Positions 30,504 through 40,616 of a DNA stretch of 64,000 bases are shown here, piece by piece (the first letter of the stretch is position 1; each line of letters starts with the position of its first letter). Made by a program: the position numbers and the translations under genes. The notes beneath the pieces are model-generated. The model worked only from the letters and a program-made list of their open reading frames with translations, did not search any database and was not told the DNA's origin. The stretch is from Oscillospiraceae bacterium (GTDB lineage: Bacteria; Bacillota; Clostridia; Oscillospirales; Oscillospiraceae): positions 1-64,000 of the forward strand of contig SVLO01000004.1 of the NCBI GenBank assembly GCA_015067885.1, in the 5' to 3' direction.

Positions 30504-30540
30504 AAAAACCCGGAAGCTGCACAGCTTCCGGGTTTTCTTA
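30504..30540 (+). terminator. Intrinsic (bidirectional) terminator
   Basis: AAAAACCCGGAAGCTG-ca-CAGCTTCCGGGTTTTC. Confidence 0.85.
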
Positions 30541-31140
30541 TTCGTGGATGGGAATGGAGAGGTCGCAGCGCGCCTCCACATTCAGCCGGGAAAAATAGAC
30601 CTGCTCAAGAGGGATCCATCGGGTATAGAACCGCTCCGCCTCCTGCCCGGAATTGCGCAATGCGATGCGCTTTTTCTGCAGCTCAGGCGAAATGGCCAAA
30701 AACACCGAGAAATCGTAGTACTCCGCCAGCTCCGGGTGCATGGAGTAGGCGCCCTCGATTATGGTCAGCCTCTTGGGGACCACCTCCATCGCGGGCGCCA
30801 TGGTAAATGTGGCGCAGTCAAATCTGCGATACCGGATGGGGCGTTTTTTACGCAGGGGAACAAGGACCTCCTCCAAAAACCGCTCCCGGTCCACGTTGCC
30901 GCCGGGCTGAGCAAACCGCTCCGGCGTGCGCTGTTCCGGGCGCAAAAAGAAATCGTCCATGTGGAAGACGGTACCGTCGTACCGTGCCCTTAGCGCCTCG
31001 GCCAGGGTCGTCTTGCCGCTTGCGCTGCCGCCGTCAATGGCCATGACGACTTCCCCGCTCCGCAGCAGCGTATCAAGGCATCGGAACAGGGGCTGAAAGA
31101 GGTCTTGGCCGCGTGTTTGGGAATGGGATCGTTGTTCCAT
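30538..31140 (-). CDS. Uridine kinase-like P-loop kinase
   Basis: VVMAIDGGSASGKTTLAEALRARYDGTVFHMDDFFLRPEQRT. Confidence 0.75.
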   Translation of the reverse strand: MEQRSHSQTRGQDLFQPLFRCLDTLLRSGEVVMAIDGGSASGKTTLAEALRARYDGTVFHMDDFFLRPEQRTPERFAQPGGNVDRERFLEEVLVPLRKKRPIRYRRFDCATFTMAPAMEVVPKRLTIIEGAYSMHPELAEYYDFSVFLAISPELQKKRIALRNSGQEAERFYTRWIPLEQVYFSRLNVEARCDLSIPIHE

Positions 31141-31153
31141 GGCGACCTCCGGT

Positions 31154-31693
31154 TCAATTGCCTTGATGTAACGCTTTGGGCCGTTCCAAAACCATGACCA
31201 GCACCGGTATCAGCACAAGCTGCACGATGATGCCGGGAATTGCGTTGGTAAAGGCCTCGGTAAGGAATACGGCAACGGTAAAGCTGCCGCCGGTAGCACC
31301 CATGCACACGAACATGGCAACACCCCAAACCAGCCGGCCAAACAGCATGGCAGCAACCAGGGAAAGGTAAATATACGGCCTTTTTCGGGGCAGCCACCGG
31401 TGCATCAGGCCCGAAAGCGCGCCGTAGGCCGCCAGCTCAAAGGCCATGCAGACCGCCTTGGGGAACAGCGGGGGCATACCAAGGATGACCGAACGCAGCA
31501 GCGGCGCCGCAAACCCCACCACCAGGCCCCAGGGCCAGCCGCAGATAAAACCGCACAGCAACACCGGAATGTGCATGGGGCAGAGCATATTGCCAACCTC
31601 CGGAACCTGTCCGGTCAGAAAGGGCATAACGTAGGCCAGGGCCAAAAACAGGGCGGCAAGAACCATATTGCGCAATTTGTTTTGGACATTCAT
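31154..31693 (-). CDS. ECF transporter S component
   Basis: MNVQNKLRNMVLAALFLALAYVMPFLTGQVPEVGNMLCPMHIPVLLCGFICGWPWGLVVGFAAP. Confidence 0.85.
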   Translation of the reverse strand: MNVQNKLRNMVLAALFLALAYVMPFLTGQVPEVGNMLCPMHIPVLLCGFICGWPWGLVVGFAAPLLRSVILGMPPLFPKAVCMAFELAAYGALSGLMHRWLPRKRPYIYLSLVAAMLFGRLVWGVAMFVCMGATGGSFTVAVFLTEAFTNAIPGIIVQLVLIPVLVMVLERPKALHQGN

Positions 31694-31923
31694 AGGCAAC
31701 CTTCTCTCTGTAAAGCGCGGTGAGCAACGCACCCGCGACAGCTTGCTGCAGACCATTATATCACACAACCGTGAAATTTCCACTGTTGGGCCTAAATTTT
31801 CGCTGCTGTATAAAAACAAATTGCCGCCGTATGCCTTGCTCTTTTGGACAAAAAATGATAAAATAATTATTTGTAAAAATGGCGGTTTTTGTCCGCCGAA
31901 ACAACACCGTCGGAGGACGATTT

Positions 31924-33336
31924 ATGGAACGTAAAACCACGCACATTCCGCAGGCGGACATTGACCGCCAGCTGCAATACTGCCTGGAAGTTAAAGAGGT
32001 TTACCAAAGTCGCGGCGTGCAGCCCCTGGCCTTTGTGGACACCTACGGCTGCCAGCAGAACGAGGCCGATTCCGAGCGCATCCGGGGCTATCTGCGGCAG
32101 ATGGGCTTTGGGTTTACGGACAAAGAGGCCGAGGCCGACATCATCGTCATCAACACCTGCGCCGTGCGGGAACACGCCGAGCAGCGGGTGCTGGGCAACG
32201 TGGGCGCCCTGGTCCACACCAAGCGCAAAAAGCCCGACCAGCTCATCTGTCTGTGCGGCTGCATGATGCAGCAGCAGCACGTGGCCGATAAGATCAAGCA
32301 GTCTTTCCGCCACGTGGACCTGGTCTTTGGCCCCCACGTGCTGTGGAAGTTCCCCCAGTTCATCCACGGCCTGCTCAGCCGCCGGGGCCGCATCTTCCAG
32401 ATCCCCGACGAGGCCGGCTCCATTGCCGAGGGTATCCCCGTGGTCCGTCAGGATGGGGTGAAGGCCTGGGTGTCTGTGATGTACGGCTGTAACAATTTCT
32501 GCACCTACTGCATCGTACCCCACGTCCGGGGCCGGGAGCGCAGCCGCGACCCGGAGCTGATTTTGGACGAGGTCCGTCAGTTGGTGGCCGAGGGGTACAA
32601 GGACATCACTCTGCTGGGGCAGAATGTGAACTCCTACGGCAAGGATTTGGACAACGCCATGGACTTTGCCGACCTGCTGCGGGAAGTGAACGCCATTCCC
32701 GGCGACTTCCTGATCCGCTTTATGACCTCCCACCCCAAGGACGCCACTGACAAACTGTTCATGACTATGGCCCAGTGTGAGAAGGTGGCCCCGGTGCTGC
32801 ACCTGCCCTTCCAGGCGGGCAACGACCGGGTGCTGAAAGTCATGAACCGCCGCCACACCCGGGCGGAGTATTTGGCCAAAATCGCCCGGCTGAAAGAGCT
32901 TATTCCCGACATCGTACTGACCTCCGACGTTATCGTGGGCTTCCCCGGGGAAACTACCGAGGAGTTTGAGGACACCATGCGCGTGCTGGAGGCGGTGCGG
33001 TACGACGCCCTGTTTACGTTTATCTACTCCCCCCGCGTGGGTACCCCCGCCGCCGAAATGGACGACCCCATGAGCCGGCAGGAGAAGCTGGCAAATTTCA
33101 ACCGCCTGGTGGCCCTGCAGGACCAAATTTCCGAGGAAAAGCACCGGGCGTATATCGGCAAGACCGTCCGCTGTCTAATCGACGGCACCTCCGACGACCC
33201 CCGCTGGACCCTGACCGCCCGCACTCCCGGCAACCGCCTGGTCCGGCTGGACGGCCCCACGGATGCCGTGGGCCAATTCCGGGACGTCAAAATCACCGAC
33301 GCCAATAAGTGGTCCCTGTACGGAGAACTTGTATAA
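31924..33336 (+). CDS. miaB: tRNA-2-methylthio-N6-dimethylallyladenosine synthase MiaB
   Basis: FVDTYGCQQNEADSE; GCNNFCTYCIVPHVRGRERSR; TRAM domain. Confidence 0.95.
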   Translation: MERKTTHIPQADIDRQLQYCLEVKEVYQSRGVQPLAFVDTYGCQQNEADSERIRGYLRQMGFGFTDKEAEADIIVINTCAVREHAEQRVLGNVGALVHTKRKKPDQLICLCGCMMQQQHVADKIKQSFRHVDLVFGPHVLWKFPQFIHGLLSRRGRIFQIPDEAGSIAEGIPVVRQDGVKAWVSVMYGCNNFCTYCIVPHVRGRERSRDPELILDEVRQLVAEGYKDITLLGQNVNSYGKDLDNAMDFADLLREVNAIPGDFLIRFMTSHPKDATDKLFMTMAQCEKVAPVLHLPFQAGNDRVLKVMNRRHTRAEYLAKIARLKELIPDIVLTSDVIVGFPGETTEEFEDTMRVLEAVRYDALFTFIYSPRVGTPAAEMDDPMSRQEKLANFNRLVALQDQISEEKHRAYIGKTVRCLIDGTSDDPRWTLTARTPGNRLVRLDGPTDAVGQFRDVKITDANKWSLYGELV

Positions 33337-33356
33337 AAGAAAGCTGGTGAGCCGTT

Positions 33357-35954
33357 ATGGCGGAACTGACCCCTATGATGCGGCAATATCTTGAAATAAA
33401 AGAAAAGCACCCGGACTGCATCCTGTTTTTCCGTCTGGGCGACTTTTACGAGATGTTCAACGAGGACGCCAAGACGGCCTCCCGGGAGCTGGACCTGACC
33501 CTGACCACCCGGGACCGCAACAAGCCCGAGGATGAGCGCACCCCTATGTGCGGCGTGCCTTACCACTCCTGCGACAGCTACATTGCCCGGCTCATCGCCA
33601 AGGGGTACAAGGTGGCCATCTGCGAGCAGACCGAGGACCCCGCCCTTGCCAAGGGCCTTGTGGAGCGGGAGATCGTGCGCATCATTACCCCCGGCACCGT
33701 CACCGCCGCCTCCATGCTGGAGGAGGGGCGCAACAACTTCATCTGCGCCGTGTGCGCCGAGGGGGAACGCATGGGCCTGTGCCTGTGCGACATCTCCACC
33801 GGCGAGGTGTATGCTACCTCCATCGCGTCTGACGAGCCGGCCCATCTGGAAAACGAGCTGGGCCGCTACCGCCCGGCGGAGGCGGTCCTGTCCCCCGGGG
33901 CCACGCAGGTGGAGGGTCTGTGCGACTTTTTGTCCGCCCGCCTGGACTGCACCGCCCAGCAAATGGGCGGGGAGCGGTTTGACTTCGACAGCGCGTGGGC
34001 GCTGACCTGCCGCCAGTTTGGTCAGGAGGGTCTGCCCACGGACGACCCGGCTGCCGTCTGCGCCGCCGGCGGTCTGCTGAGCTATCTGTACGAAACCCAA
34101 AAGACCGACCTGTCCTACATCGCAAACTTCAATTACTACACCACCGGCCAGTTTATGGAGCTGGACCTGACCGCCCGACAGACCCTGGAACTGACGGAGA
34201 CCCTGCGGGCCAAGGAAAAGCGGGGTTCCCTGCTGTGGGTGCTGGACAAGACGAAGACCGCCATGGGCAGCCGCCTGCTGCGCGGGTGGATGGAGCGGCC
34301 CCTGCTGTCCCCGGTGCAGATCGGCCGTCGTCAGCAGGCGGTGGGCGATTTGGTGGAGGACATCATCACCCGGGAGGAGCTGGCTCTCGTTCTGCGTGAG
34401 GTCACCGATCTGGAGCGGCTCATCGGTCGGGTGGTCTACGGCTCCGCCGGCGGGCGGGACCTGGTGGCACTGGCCAACGGCCTTGGCAGGTTGCCAGACA
34501 TCCGTAATTTGCTGGAGGGCTGTTCCTCCAGCCTGCTGCAAACCCTGCGGCAGGAGCTGGACGACCTGCCCGAATTGAGAGAGGAACTGGGCCGCGCATT
34601 GGTGGACGAGCCGCCCTTCTCCGTGCGGGAGGGTAAATTCATCCGGCCCGGCTACCACGCCGACGTGGACCGTCTGCGCAACGTCATTGACCACGGCGGC
34701 GAGCTGCTGGCCCAACTGGAAACCGAAACCAAGGAGCAGACCGGTATCCGCAACATGAAGGTCAGCTATAACAAGGTATTCGGCTATTACATCGAGGTGG
34801 CCAAGAGTCAGATCGACCTTGTCCCCGAGGGGTGGGTGCGCAAGCAGACCACCGTCAATTCCGAGCGGTACATTTCCCAGGAACTCAAGGAGCTGGAACA
34901 CACCATCCTGTCCGCCCAGGACCAGGTGGTGGCCCTGGAATATCAACTGTTCTGCCAGTTGAAGGAACAGGTGTGCGCCCACGTGGCCCGTATCCAGCAG
35001 TCCGCCGCCGCCGTGGCCCAGGTGGACGTGCTGTGCAGCTTCGCCTCCGTGGCCGCCGCCAACAGCTACTGTATGCCCCAGGTGGACGACAGCGACGTGC
35101 TGACCATTGTGGAGGGCCGCCATCCCGTGGTGGAAAAGATGCTCAAGGGGACGCCTTTTGTCCCCAACGACACCCACATGGACGGCACCGGCGACCTGTG
35201 CGCCGTCATCACCGGCCCCAACATGGCGGGTAAGTCCACCTATATGCGCCAGGTGGCCCTCATCGTGCTGATGGCCCAGATGGGCAGCTTTGTCCCGGCT
35301 AAGTCCGCCCGGGTAGGCATCGTGGACCGGGTCTTTACCCGCATCGGCGCCAGCGACGACCTGGCCGCCGGCCAGTCCACCTTTATGGTGGAGATGAGCG
35401 AGGTGGCCCAGCTTTTGCGCCACGCCACCGGCCGTTCCCTGCTGATTTTGGACGAGATCGGCCGTGGCACCAGCACCTACGACGGTATGGCCATCGCCCG
35501 GGCGGTGGTGGAGTTTTGCGTGGACAAAAAGCGGCTGGGGACCAAGACCCTGTTCGCCACCCACTACCACGAGCTGACCCAGTTGGAGGGCCAGTTGCCC
35601 GGGGTGAAAAACTACAACATCGCCGCCAAAAAGCGCAAGGACGACGTGATCTTCCTGCGGAAGATCGTCCGGGGCGGCGCTGACCAGAGCTATGGCGTGG
35701 AAGTGGCCAAGCTGGCCGGTGTCCCCGACCGGGTCATCAAGCGCGCCCGGGAGATTTTGGACGAGTTGGAGCGCGGCGAGGGCCGGGGCGTCGGGGACGC
35801 CGCCCCCTGCACACCGACGGACGGTCAGGTATCCCTCGGGGATATGGGCGGTCAGACCGTGCTTGCCAAACTGCGCATGACCGACGTGAACATTCTCTCG
35901 CCCATCGAGGCGCTGAACCTGTTGGCGGAGCTGAAAAGCGACCTGAACGGCTGA
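33357..35954 (+). CDS. mutS: DNA mismatch repair protein MutS
   Basis: ITGPNMAGKSTYMRQVALIVLMAQMGSFVPA; full length. Confidence 0.96.
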   Translation: MAELTPMMRQYLEIKEKHPDCILFFRLGDFYEMFNEDAKTASRELDLTLTTRDRNKPEDERTPMCGVPYHSCDSYIARLIAKGYKVAICEQTEDPALAKGLVEREIVRIITPGTVTAASMLEEGRNNFICAVCAEGERMGLCLCDISTGEVYATSIASDEPAHLENELGRYRPAEAVLSPGATQVEGLCDFLSARLDCTAQQMGGERFDFDSAWALTCRQFGQEGLPTDDPAAVCAAGGLLSYLYETQKTDLSYIANFNYYTTGQFMELDLTARQTLELTETLRAKEKRGSLLWVLDKTKTAMGSRLLRGWMERPLLSPVQIGRRQQAVGDLVEDIITREELALVLREVTDLERLIGRVVYGSAGGRDLVALANGLGRLPDIRNLLEGCSSSLLQTLRQELDDLPELREELGRALVDEPPFSVREGKFIRPGYHADVDRLRNVIDHGGELLAQLETETKEQTGIRNMKVSYNKVFGYYIEVAKSQIDLVPEGWVRKQTTVNSERYISQELKELEHTILSAQDQVVALEYQLFCQLKEQVCAHVARIQQSAAAVAQVDVLCSFASVAAANSYCMPQVDDSDVLTIVEGRHPVVEKMLKGTPFVPNDTHMDGTGDLCAVITGPNMAGKSTYMRQVALIVLMAQMGSFVPAKSARVGIVDRVFTRIGASDDLAAGQSTFMVEMSEVAQLLRHATGRSLLILDEIGRGTSTYDGMAIARAVVEFCVDKKRLGTKTLFATHYHELTQLEGQLPGVKNYNIAAKKRKDDVIFLRKIVRGGADQSYGVEVAKLAGVPDRVIKRAREILDELERGEGRGVGDAAPCTPTDGQVSLGDMGGQTVLAKLRMTDVNILSPIEALNLLAELKSDLNG

Positions 35955-35957
35955 AAT

Positions 35958-36095
35958 AAGGCTTTCCCTCGGGGGAAGCTGGCACGGCGAAGCCATGACT
36001 GATGAGGGGGCGACTTACGCGCAAGGTTCCGACCTTGCCCCCTCATCTGCCCCCTCCGGGGGCACCTTCCCCCAGGGGGAGGGCAAAACTGATTT
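35958..36095. repeat. Family A repeat between mutS and mutL
   Basis: CCCTCGGGGGAAGCTGGCACGGCGAAGCCATGACTGATGAGGGGGC ... GCCCCCTCATCTGCCCCCTCCGGGGGCACCTTCCCCC. Confidence 0.75.
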
Positions 36096-36109
36096 CAAGG
36101 GGTGATTTT

Positions 36110-38017
36110 ATGCCCGACATTCGCATACTGGACAGCCATGTGGCCGACCTGATCGCCGCCGGCGAGGTGGTGGAGCGGCCTGCCAGCGTGGTCAAGGAAC
36201 TGATGGAGAACGCCATCGACGCCGGCGCCAAAAAGGTCAGCGTGGAAATCGAGTGCGGCGGCATGACCCTCATCCGGGTGACCGACGACGGCTGCGGCAT
36301 CCCCGCCGACCAGTTGGAGCGGGCCTTCGTCCGCCACGCCACCAGCAAGCTGCGCACGGAGTACGACCTGGAGGCCATCGGGACGTTGGGTTTCCGTGGC
36401 GAGGCTTTGGCTGCCATCGCCGCCGTGGCCCGCATCCGGGTGACCAGTCGCACCGCCGACGCCGAACTGGGCGCCGTGCTGAAGCTGGAGGGCGGCATTG
36501 CCGCTATGGTGGAAGAGGCGGGCTGTCCCCTTGGTACGGAGATGGAGGTCCGGGACCTGTTTTTCAACACCCCCGCCCGGCTGAAGTTTATGAAGAAAGA
36601 CGCGGCGGAGGGCGCGGCGGCCTTCGGCATGGTCCAGCGCATTGCCCTTGCCCACCCCGAGGTCAGCGTCAAGTTTATCCGGGACAGCAGGCAGGAGCTG
36701 CTCACCCCCGGGGACGGACAGCTGCAGAGCGCGGTGTACGCCGTCATGGGCCGGGAATTTGCCCTGGGCTTTATGCCCGTCCGGGGCAGCGGCGAGGATA
36801 TGACCGTCACCGGCTTTGCCACCCTGCCCACCTGCTGCAAGGGCAGCCGGAATTATCAACATTTCTTCGTCAACGGGCGCTACATCAAGTCCCGCACCAT
36901 GACTGCCGCCGTGGAGGAGGCCTATGCCAACCGCAAGATGGTGGGCAAGTTCCCCGGCTGCGTCATTCATCTGCAGACGGGACTGAACAAGGTGGACGTC
37001 AACGTCCACCCGGCCAAGACGGAAGTGAAATTCGTGGACGAGCGGCAGGTGTTTTCCGCCGTGTACCACGCGGTGATGGCCGCTCTGGACGGCGAAAAGC
37101 AGCATCCCGCCGCCGTGATGGACAAGCCGCGCCCCCACGACACCGTCACCCCCAACCAAATCAAGTTCAACGCCACCCCCATTCCCAGACCGGAACCCAA
37201 GGCGGCGCCCACATCCCTGCCCCTGCACGACTTCACCGCCCCCAAGGCCGCGCCGGTGCAGTCTCCGGTGCAAAAGCCCGTGACGCCCACCCCCGCACGG
37301 ACAGCGCCCCCCACATCCGTCACCTGGACACCTCCGGCGGAGAAGCCCGCCCCCAAGGCGGCCCTCGCGCCCGTCGTAAAGCCGGAGCCGACTCCGGCCC
37401 CCAAGGCAGACTCCGTTCCCGCCAAGGCGGAGGTCAGCGAGGAACCCCAGGAGCAGCCGTGGAAGATCACCGGGGAGCTGTTTGACACCTACATCATCGT
37501 GCAGCAGGGCCAGCGCGCCCTGCTCATCGACAAGCACGCCGCCCACGAACGAATGAATTTCGACCGCTTGAAGGCAGAGGGGTATGAACCTATGGTCCAG
37601 CAGCTTCTGACCCCCGCAGTCTTTACCCCCGCGGCCCAGGAGCGACAGGTACTGGCGGAAAATCTTCCCCTGCTGGCCAAGTTCGGCTTTGAGGTGGAGG
37701 AGTTCGGTGCCGAGGCCCTCATCGTCCGGCAGGCCCCCTTTGACGTGGACGCGGCGGAGGTGGTCAACACCCTGACCGAGCTGGCCGCCGGCCTTTTGAC
37801 CACCGGCCGGGCCGACCCCGCGGCGGCCCGGGACCACCTGCTGCACACCATGGCGTGCAAGGCGGCCATCAAGGGCGGTTGGAAGTCCGGCCCTCAGGAG
37901 CTGGAGCGGGTGGCCAAAGCGGTCATGGACGGCAGCGTGAAGTACTGTCCTCATGGCCGGCCCGTGGCCATTGAGCTGACGCGCAAGGATCTGGAAAAGC
38001 AGTTCAAGCGGGCGTAA
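36110..38017 (+). CDS. mutL: DNA mismatch repair protein MutL
   Basis: MPDIRILDSHVADLIAAGEVVERPASVVKELMENAIDAGA; Pro/Ala-rich linker; C-terminal DKHAAHER. Confidence 0.95.
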   Translation: MPDIRILDSHVADLIAAGEVVERPASVVKELMENAIDAGAKKVSVEIECGGMTLIRVTDDGCGIPADQLERAFVRHATSKLRTEYDLEAIGTLGFRGEALAAIAAVARIRVTSRTADAELGAVLKLEGGIAAMVEEAGCPLGTEMEVRDLFFNTPARLKFMKKDAAEGAAAFGMVQRIALAHPEVSVKFIRDSRQELLTPGDGQLQSAVYAVMGREFALGFMPVRGSGEDMTVTGFATLPTCCKGSRNYQHFFVNGRYIKSRTMTAAVEEAYANRKMVGKFPGCVIHLQTGLNKVDVNVHPAKTEVKFVDERQVFSAVYHAVMAALDGEKQHPAAVMDKPRPHDTVTPNQIKFNATPIPRPEPKAAPTSLPLHDFTAPKAAPVQSPVQKPVTPTPARTAPPTSVTWTPPAEKPAPKAALAPVVKPEPTPAPKADSVPAKAEVSEEPQEQPWKITGELFDTYIIVQQGQRALLIDKHAAHERMNFDRLKAEGYEPMVQQLLTPAVFTPAAQERQVLAENLPLLAKFGFEVEEFGAEALIVRQAPFDVDAAEVVNTLTELAAGLLTTGRADPAAARDHLLHTMACKAAIKGGWKSGPQELERVAKAVMDGSVKYCPHGRPVAIELTRKDLEKQFKRA

Positions 38018-38029
38018 AATGCGCACACC

Positions 38030-38085
38030 TTTTCGTAGGGGCGGCCTGCGGCCGCCCGCGGGCGCGCACAGCGCGCCCCTACAAA
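38030..38085. repeat. Family D repeat
   Basis: CGTAGGGGCGGCCTGCGGCCGCCCGCGGGCGCGCACAGCGCGCCCCTAC. Confidence 0.7.
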
Positions 38086-38110
38086 CGGGTTTCTGAAAGG
38101 CGGTGAGAAT

Positions 38111-39052
38111 GTGCCACCTAAAATTTTAGTTATCACCGGACCTACCGCCTCGGGCAAGACCGCCCTTGCGGTGGAGCTTGCCAAGCTCCGGGGCGGCGAG
38201 GTGGTATCTGCCGACTCCATGCAGATCTATCGGGGCATGGACATCGGCACCGCCAAGCCTACGGCGGAAGAGATGCAGGGCATCCCCCACTATATGCTGG
38301 ACGTAGTGGACCCCGGCGAGAACTTTTCCGTGGCCCGCTACGTAGACATGGCCGCCGCCTGCGTGGACGACATTCTCGCCCGGGGCAAGCTGCCCATCGT
38401 GGCCGGAGGTACGGGGCTGTACATCGACTCCCTGCTGTCAGGGCGGGACTTTGCCGCCTTTGACCCGGACAGCGACCTGCGCAGTCGGCTGGAGGCCGAC
38501 TTCGCCCAATTGGGCGGCGAGGCCATGCTTGCCAAATTGGCACAGGTGGACCCGGACTCCGCCGCACGGCTCCACCCCAACGATGCCAAACGTATCATCC
38601 GGGCGCTGGAGGTCTTTGAGTCCACCGGCACGACCATTACCCAGCACAATCTGCACACCCAAAGCATCCCGCCCCGGTACGAGGCCCTGACCATCACCCT
38701 CGCCTTTGACCGGCGGGAGGATATGTGGGCGCGTATCGACCGTCGTGTGGATGAAATGATGGCGGCGGGGCTTGCCGACGAGGTGCGGGCGCTGCTCAGC
38801 AGCGGCCTTGACCCCCGCTGCACCGCCATGCAGGCCATCGGCTACAAGGAGTTTACCTCCGCCCTGACCCAGGGGGGCGACCTGCAGGCCGCCGCGGAGG
38901 AGGTCAAGCTCCGCTCCCGCCAGTACGCCAAGCGGCAGCTGACCTGGTTTGCCCGGAATAAGACCGCCTGTCGATATAGCTGGGGAAGGGAACCGAATAT
39001 TCACGATTGCCTACGGTATTCGACAGAAAAAATGGAAGAATTTGGTATATGA
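38111..39052 (+). CDS. miaA: tRNA dimethylallyltransferase MiaA (GTG start)
   Basis: PKILVITGPTASGKTALAVELAKLRGGEVVSADSMQIYRGMDIGTAKP. Confidence 0.95.
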   Translation: MPPKILVITGPTASGKTALAVELAKLRGGEVVSADSMQIYRGMDIGTAKPTAEEMQGIPHYMLDVVDPGENFSVARYVDMAAACVDDILARGKLPIVAGGTGLYIDSLLSGRDFAAFDPDSDLRSRLEADFAQLGGEAMLAKLAQVDPDSAARLHPNDAKRIIRALEVFESTGTTITQHNLHTQSIPPRYEALTITLAFDRREDMWARIDRRVDEMMAAGLADEVRALLSSGLDPRCTAMQAIGYKEFTSALTQGGDLQAAAEEVKLRSRQYAKRQLTWFARNKTACRYSWGREPNIHDCLRYSTEKMEEFGI

Positions 39053-39100
39053 TGCACTGGGGCGGGGACACCGTCCAAGAAAGAAAAGGAGTGCATCATT

Positions 39101-39337
39101 ATGCAAAAAGCAAACAATCTGCAGGAAATCTTCCTCACCCAAGTCCGCCGGGAGCGGCGGCAGGTCACCGTTTTTTTAATGAACGGCTTTCAGATGCGGG
39201 GCTTTGTGTCGGGTTTTGACGCATTTACCCTGGTCCTGATGACCGACGGAAAGCAACAAGTTATTTACAAGCACGCCATCTCCACCATCGTGCCGGAGCG
39301 GCCCATCCCTTTGGAGCGTGAGGAGGTAACGGCGTAA
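39101..39337 (+). CDS. hfq: RNA chaperone Hfq
   Basis: [41 protein letters not shown]. Confidence 0.95.
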   Translation: MQKANNLQEIFLTQVRRERRQVTVFLMNGFQMRGFVSGFDAFTLVLMTDGKQQVIYKHAISTIVPERPIPLEREEVTA

Positions 39338-39349
39338 AGGAGCGTCCCT

Positions 39350-40603
39350 ATGAAAGAAGGAACCACCATCACAAAACTGGTCATGCTGTTTTTGGTCGCG
39401 TGTCTTGCGGCCTATTTCGGCATCTACATCGCGCAGGGCCTGACCGACGAAGTGACCACCGCCGTGGTCTACACCTACACGGTCAACGACAGTGTGGAGA
39501 CCGACGGCCTGTTGGTCCGGCAGGAGCAGGTGCTGCCCTCCTACGACGGAATTGTGAACGTGGTTCCCGGCGAAGGGGACCGGGTTGGCTCCGGCCAAAC
39601 GGTGGCCGTCATCTACCGGGATGCCGCCGCCCAGGCGCGGGAGGACGAGATCCAGGCCCTGACCATGGAGATAGAGCTGCTGGAATACGCCATGTCCCAA
39701 CCCTCCATGACCAGCGGCACGGCTCAGTTGGAGGACCAGGTATTCCAGTCCGCTGTGGCCCTGCGCGCCAGCACGGCGGCCGGGGAGTTCGGCCGGCTGG
39801 AGGAGCAGGTGCTGGAGCTGAAACGTTCGGTGCTGCGCCGGGACTACACGTATGGACAGAGCATCGATGCCGGCCGCCTGGGTCAGTTGAACGAACGCCT
39901 GCGCCAGCTGCGCAGCCAGGCCGCCATGGATACCAGCCGCGTGCTGGCAGAGCAGGCGGGCATCTACTCCGCCCAGGTGGATGGCTACGAGGACCGTCTT
40001 ACCCCCGACGTGGCACTGGTGCTGACCCCCTCCACCCTGGAAAGCCTGCTGGAGCAGGACCCACCCACAACTGAAAACTGCCTTGGAAAACTGATCACCG
40101 CCAACCGCTGGTACGTGGTGATCTCCCTGCCGGAAGCGCGGGTGGACAAGCTGTACCGGGGCGGCACGTTGCTGGTGGGTTTCACCGGCGATTTTGAGCG
40201 AACGGTGGAAATGCGCATTGACCACATCAGCCGGGTAGAGGACGGCCACTGCGCCGTGACCCTGTCCACCGATCGCCATCTGTCCGACACCACCCTGCTG
40301 CGCACCCAAACGCTGGAGATCATCTTTGACCGGCAGGAGGGTCTGCGCGTACCCAAGGCCGCCGTACACATCCTGATGAAGGAGACCACGGACGAGGCGG
40401 GCAACACGGTACAGACCACCACCACCGGCGTGTACGCCGTGGTCAACGGTCAGGCGGAGTTCCGAAAGGTGGAAGTGCTGGCGGAAGGTCGGCAGTTCTA
40501 CGTGGTCCGCTCTTTGGATGAGGGCAAAACCACCCTGCGGACCGGAGATCAGGTCGTCGTCCGGGGCAAGGACATTCACGACGGCAAGGTGCTGGCCGGA
40601 TAA
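39350..40603 (+). CDS. HlyD-like membrane fusion/efflux adaptor protein
   Basis: N-terminal TM; biotinyl-lipoyl-like GIVNVVPGEGDRVGSGQTVAVIYRD; coiled coil; C-terminal barrel. Confidence 0.7.
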   Translation: MKEGTTITKLVMLFLVACLAAYFGIYIAQGLTDEVTTAVVYTYTVNDSVETDGLLVRQEQVLPSYDGIVNVVPGEGDRVGSGQTVAVIYRDAAAQAREDEIQALTMEIELLEYAMSQPSMTSGTAQLEDQVFQSAVALRASTAAGEFGRLEEQVLELKRSVLRRDYTYGQSIDAGRLGQLNERLRQLRSQAAMDTSRVLAEQAGIYSAQVDGYEDRLTPDVALVLTPSTLESLLEQDPPTTENCLGKLITANRWYVVISLPEARVDKLYRGGTLLVGFTGDFERTVEMRIDHISRVEDGHCAVTLSTDRHLSDTTLLRTQTLEIIFDRQEGLRVPKAAVHILMKETTDEAGNTVQTTTTGVYAVVNGQAEFRKVEVLAEGRQFYVVRSLDEGKTTLRTGDQVVVRGKDIHDGKVLAG

Positions 40604-40616
40604 AGGAGGGACGCTT

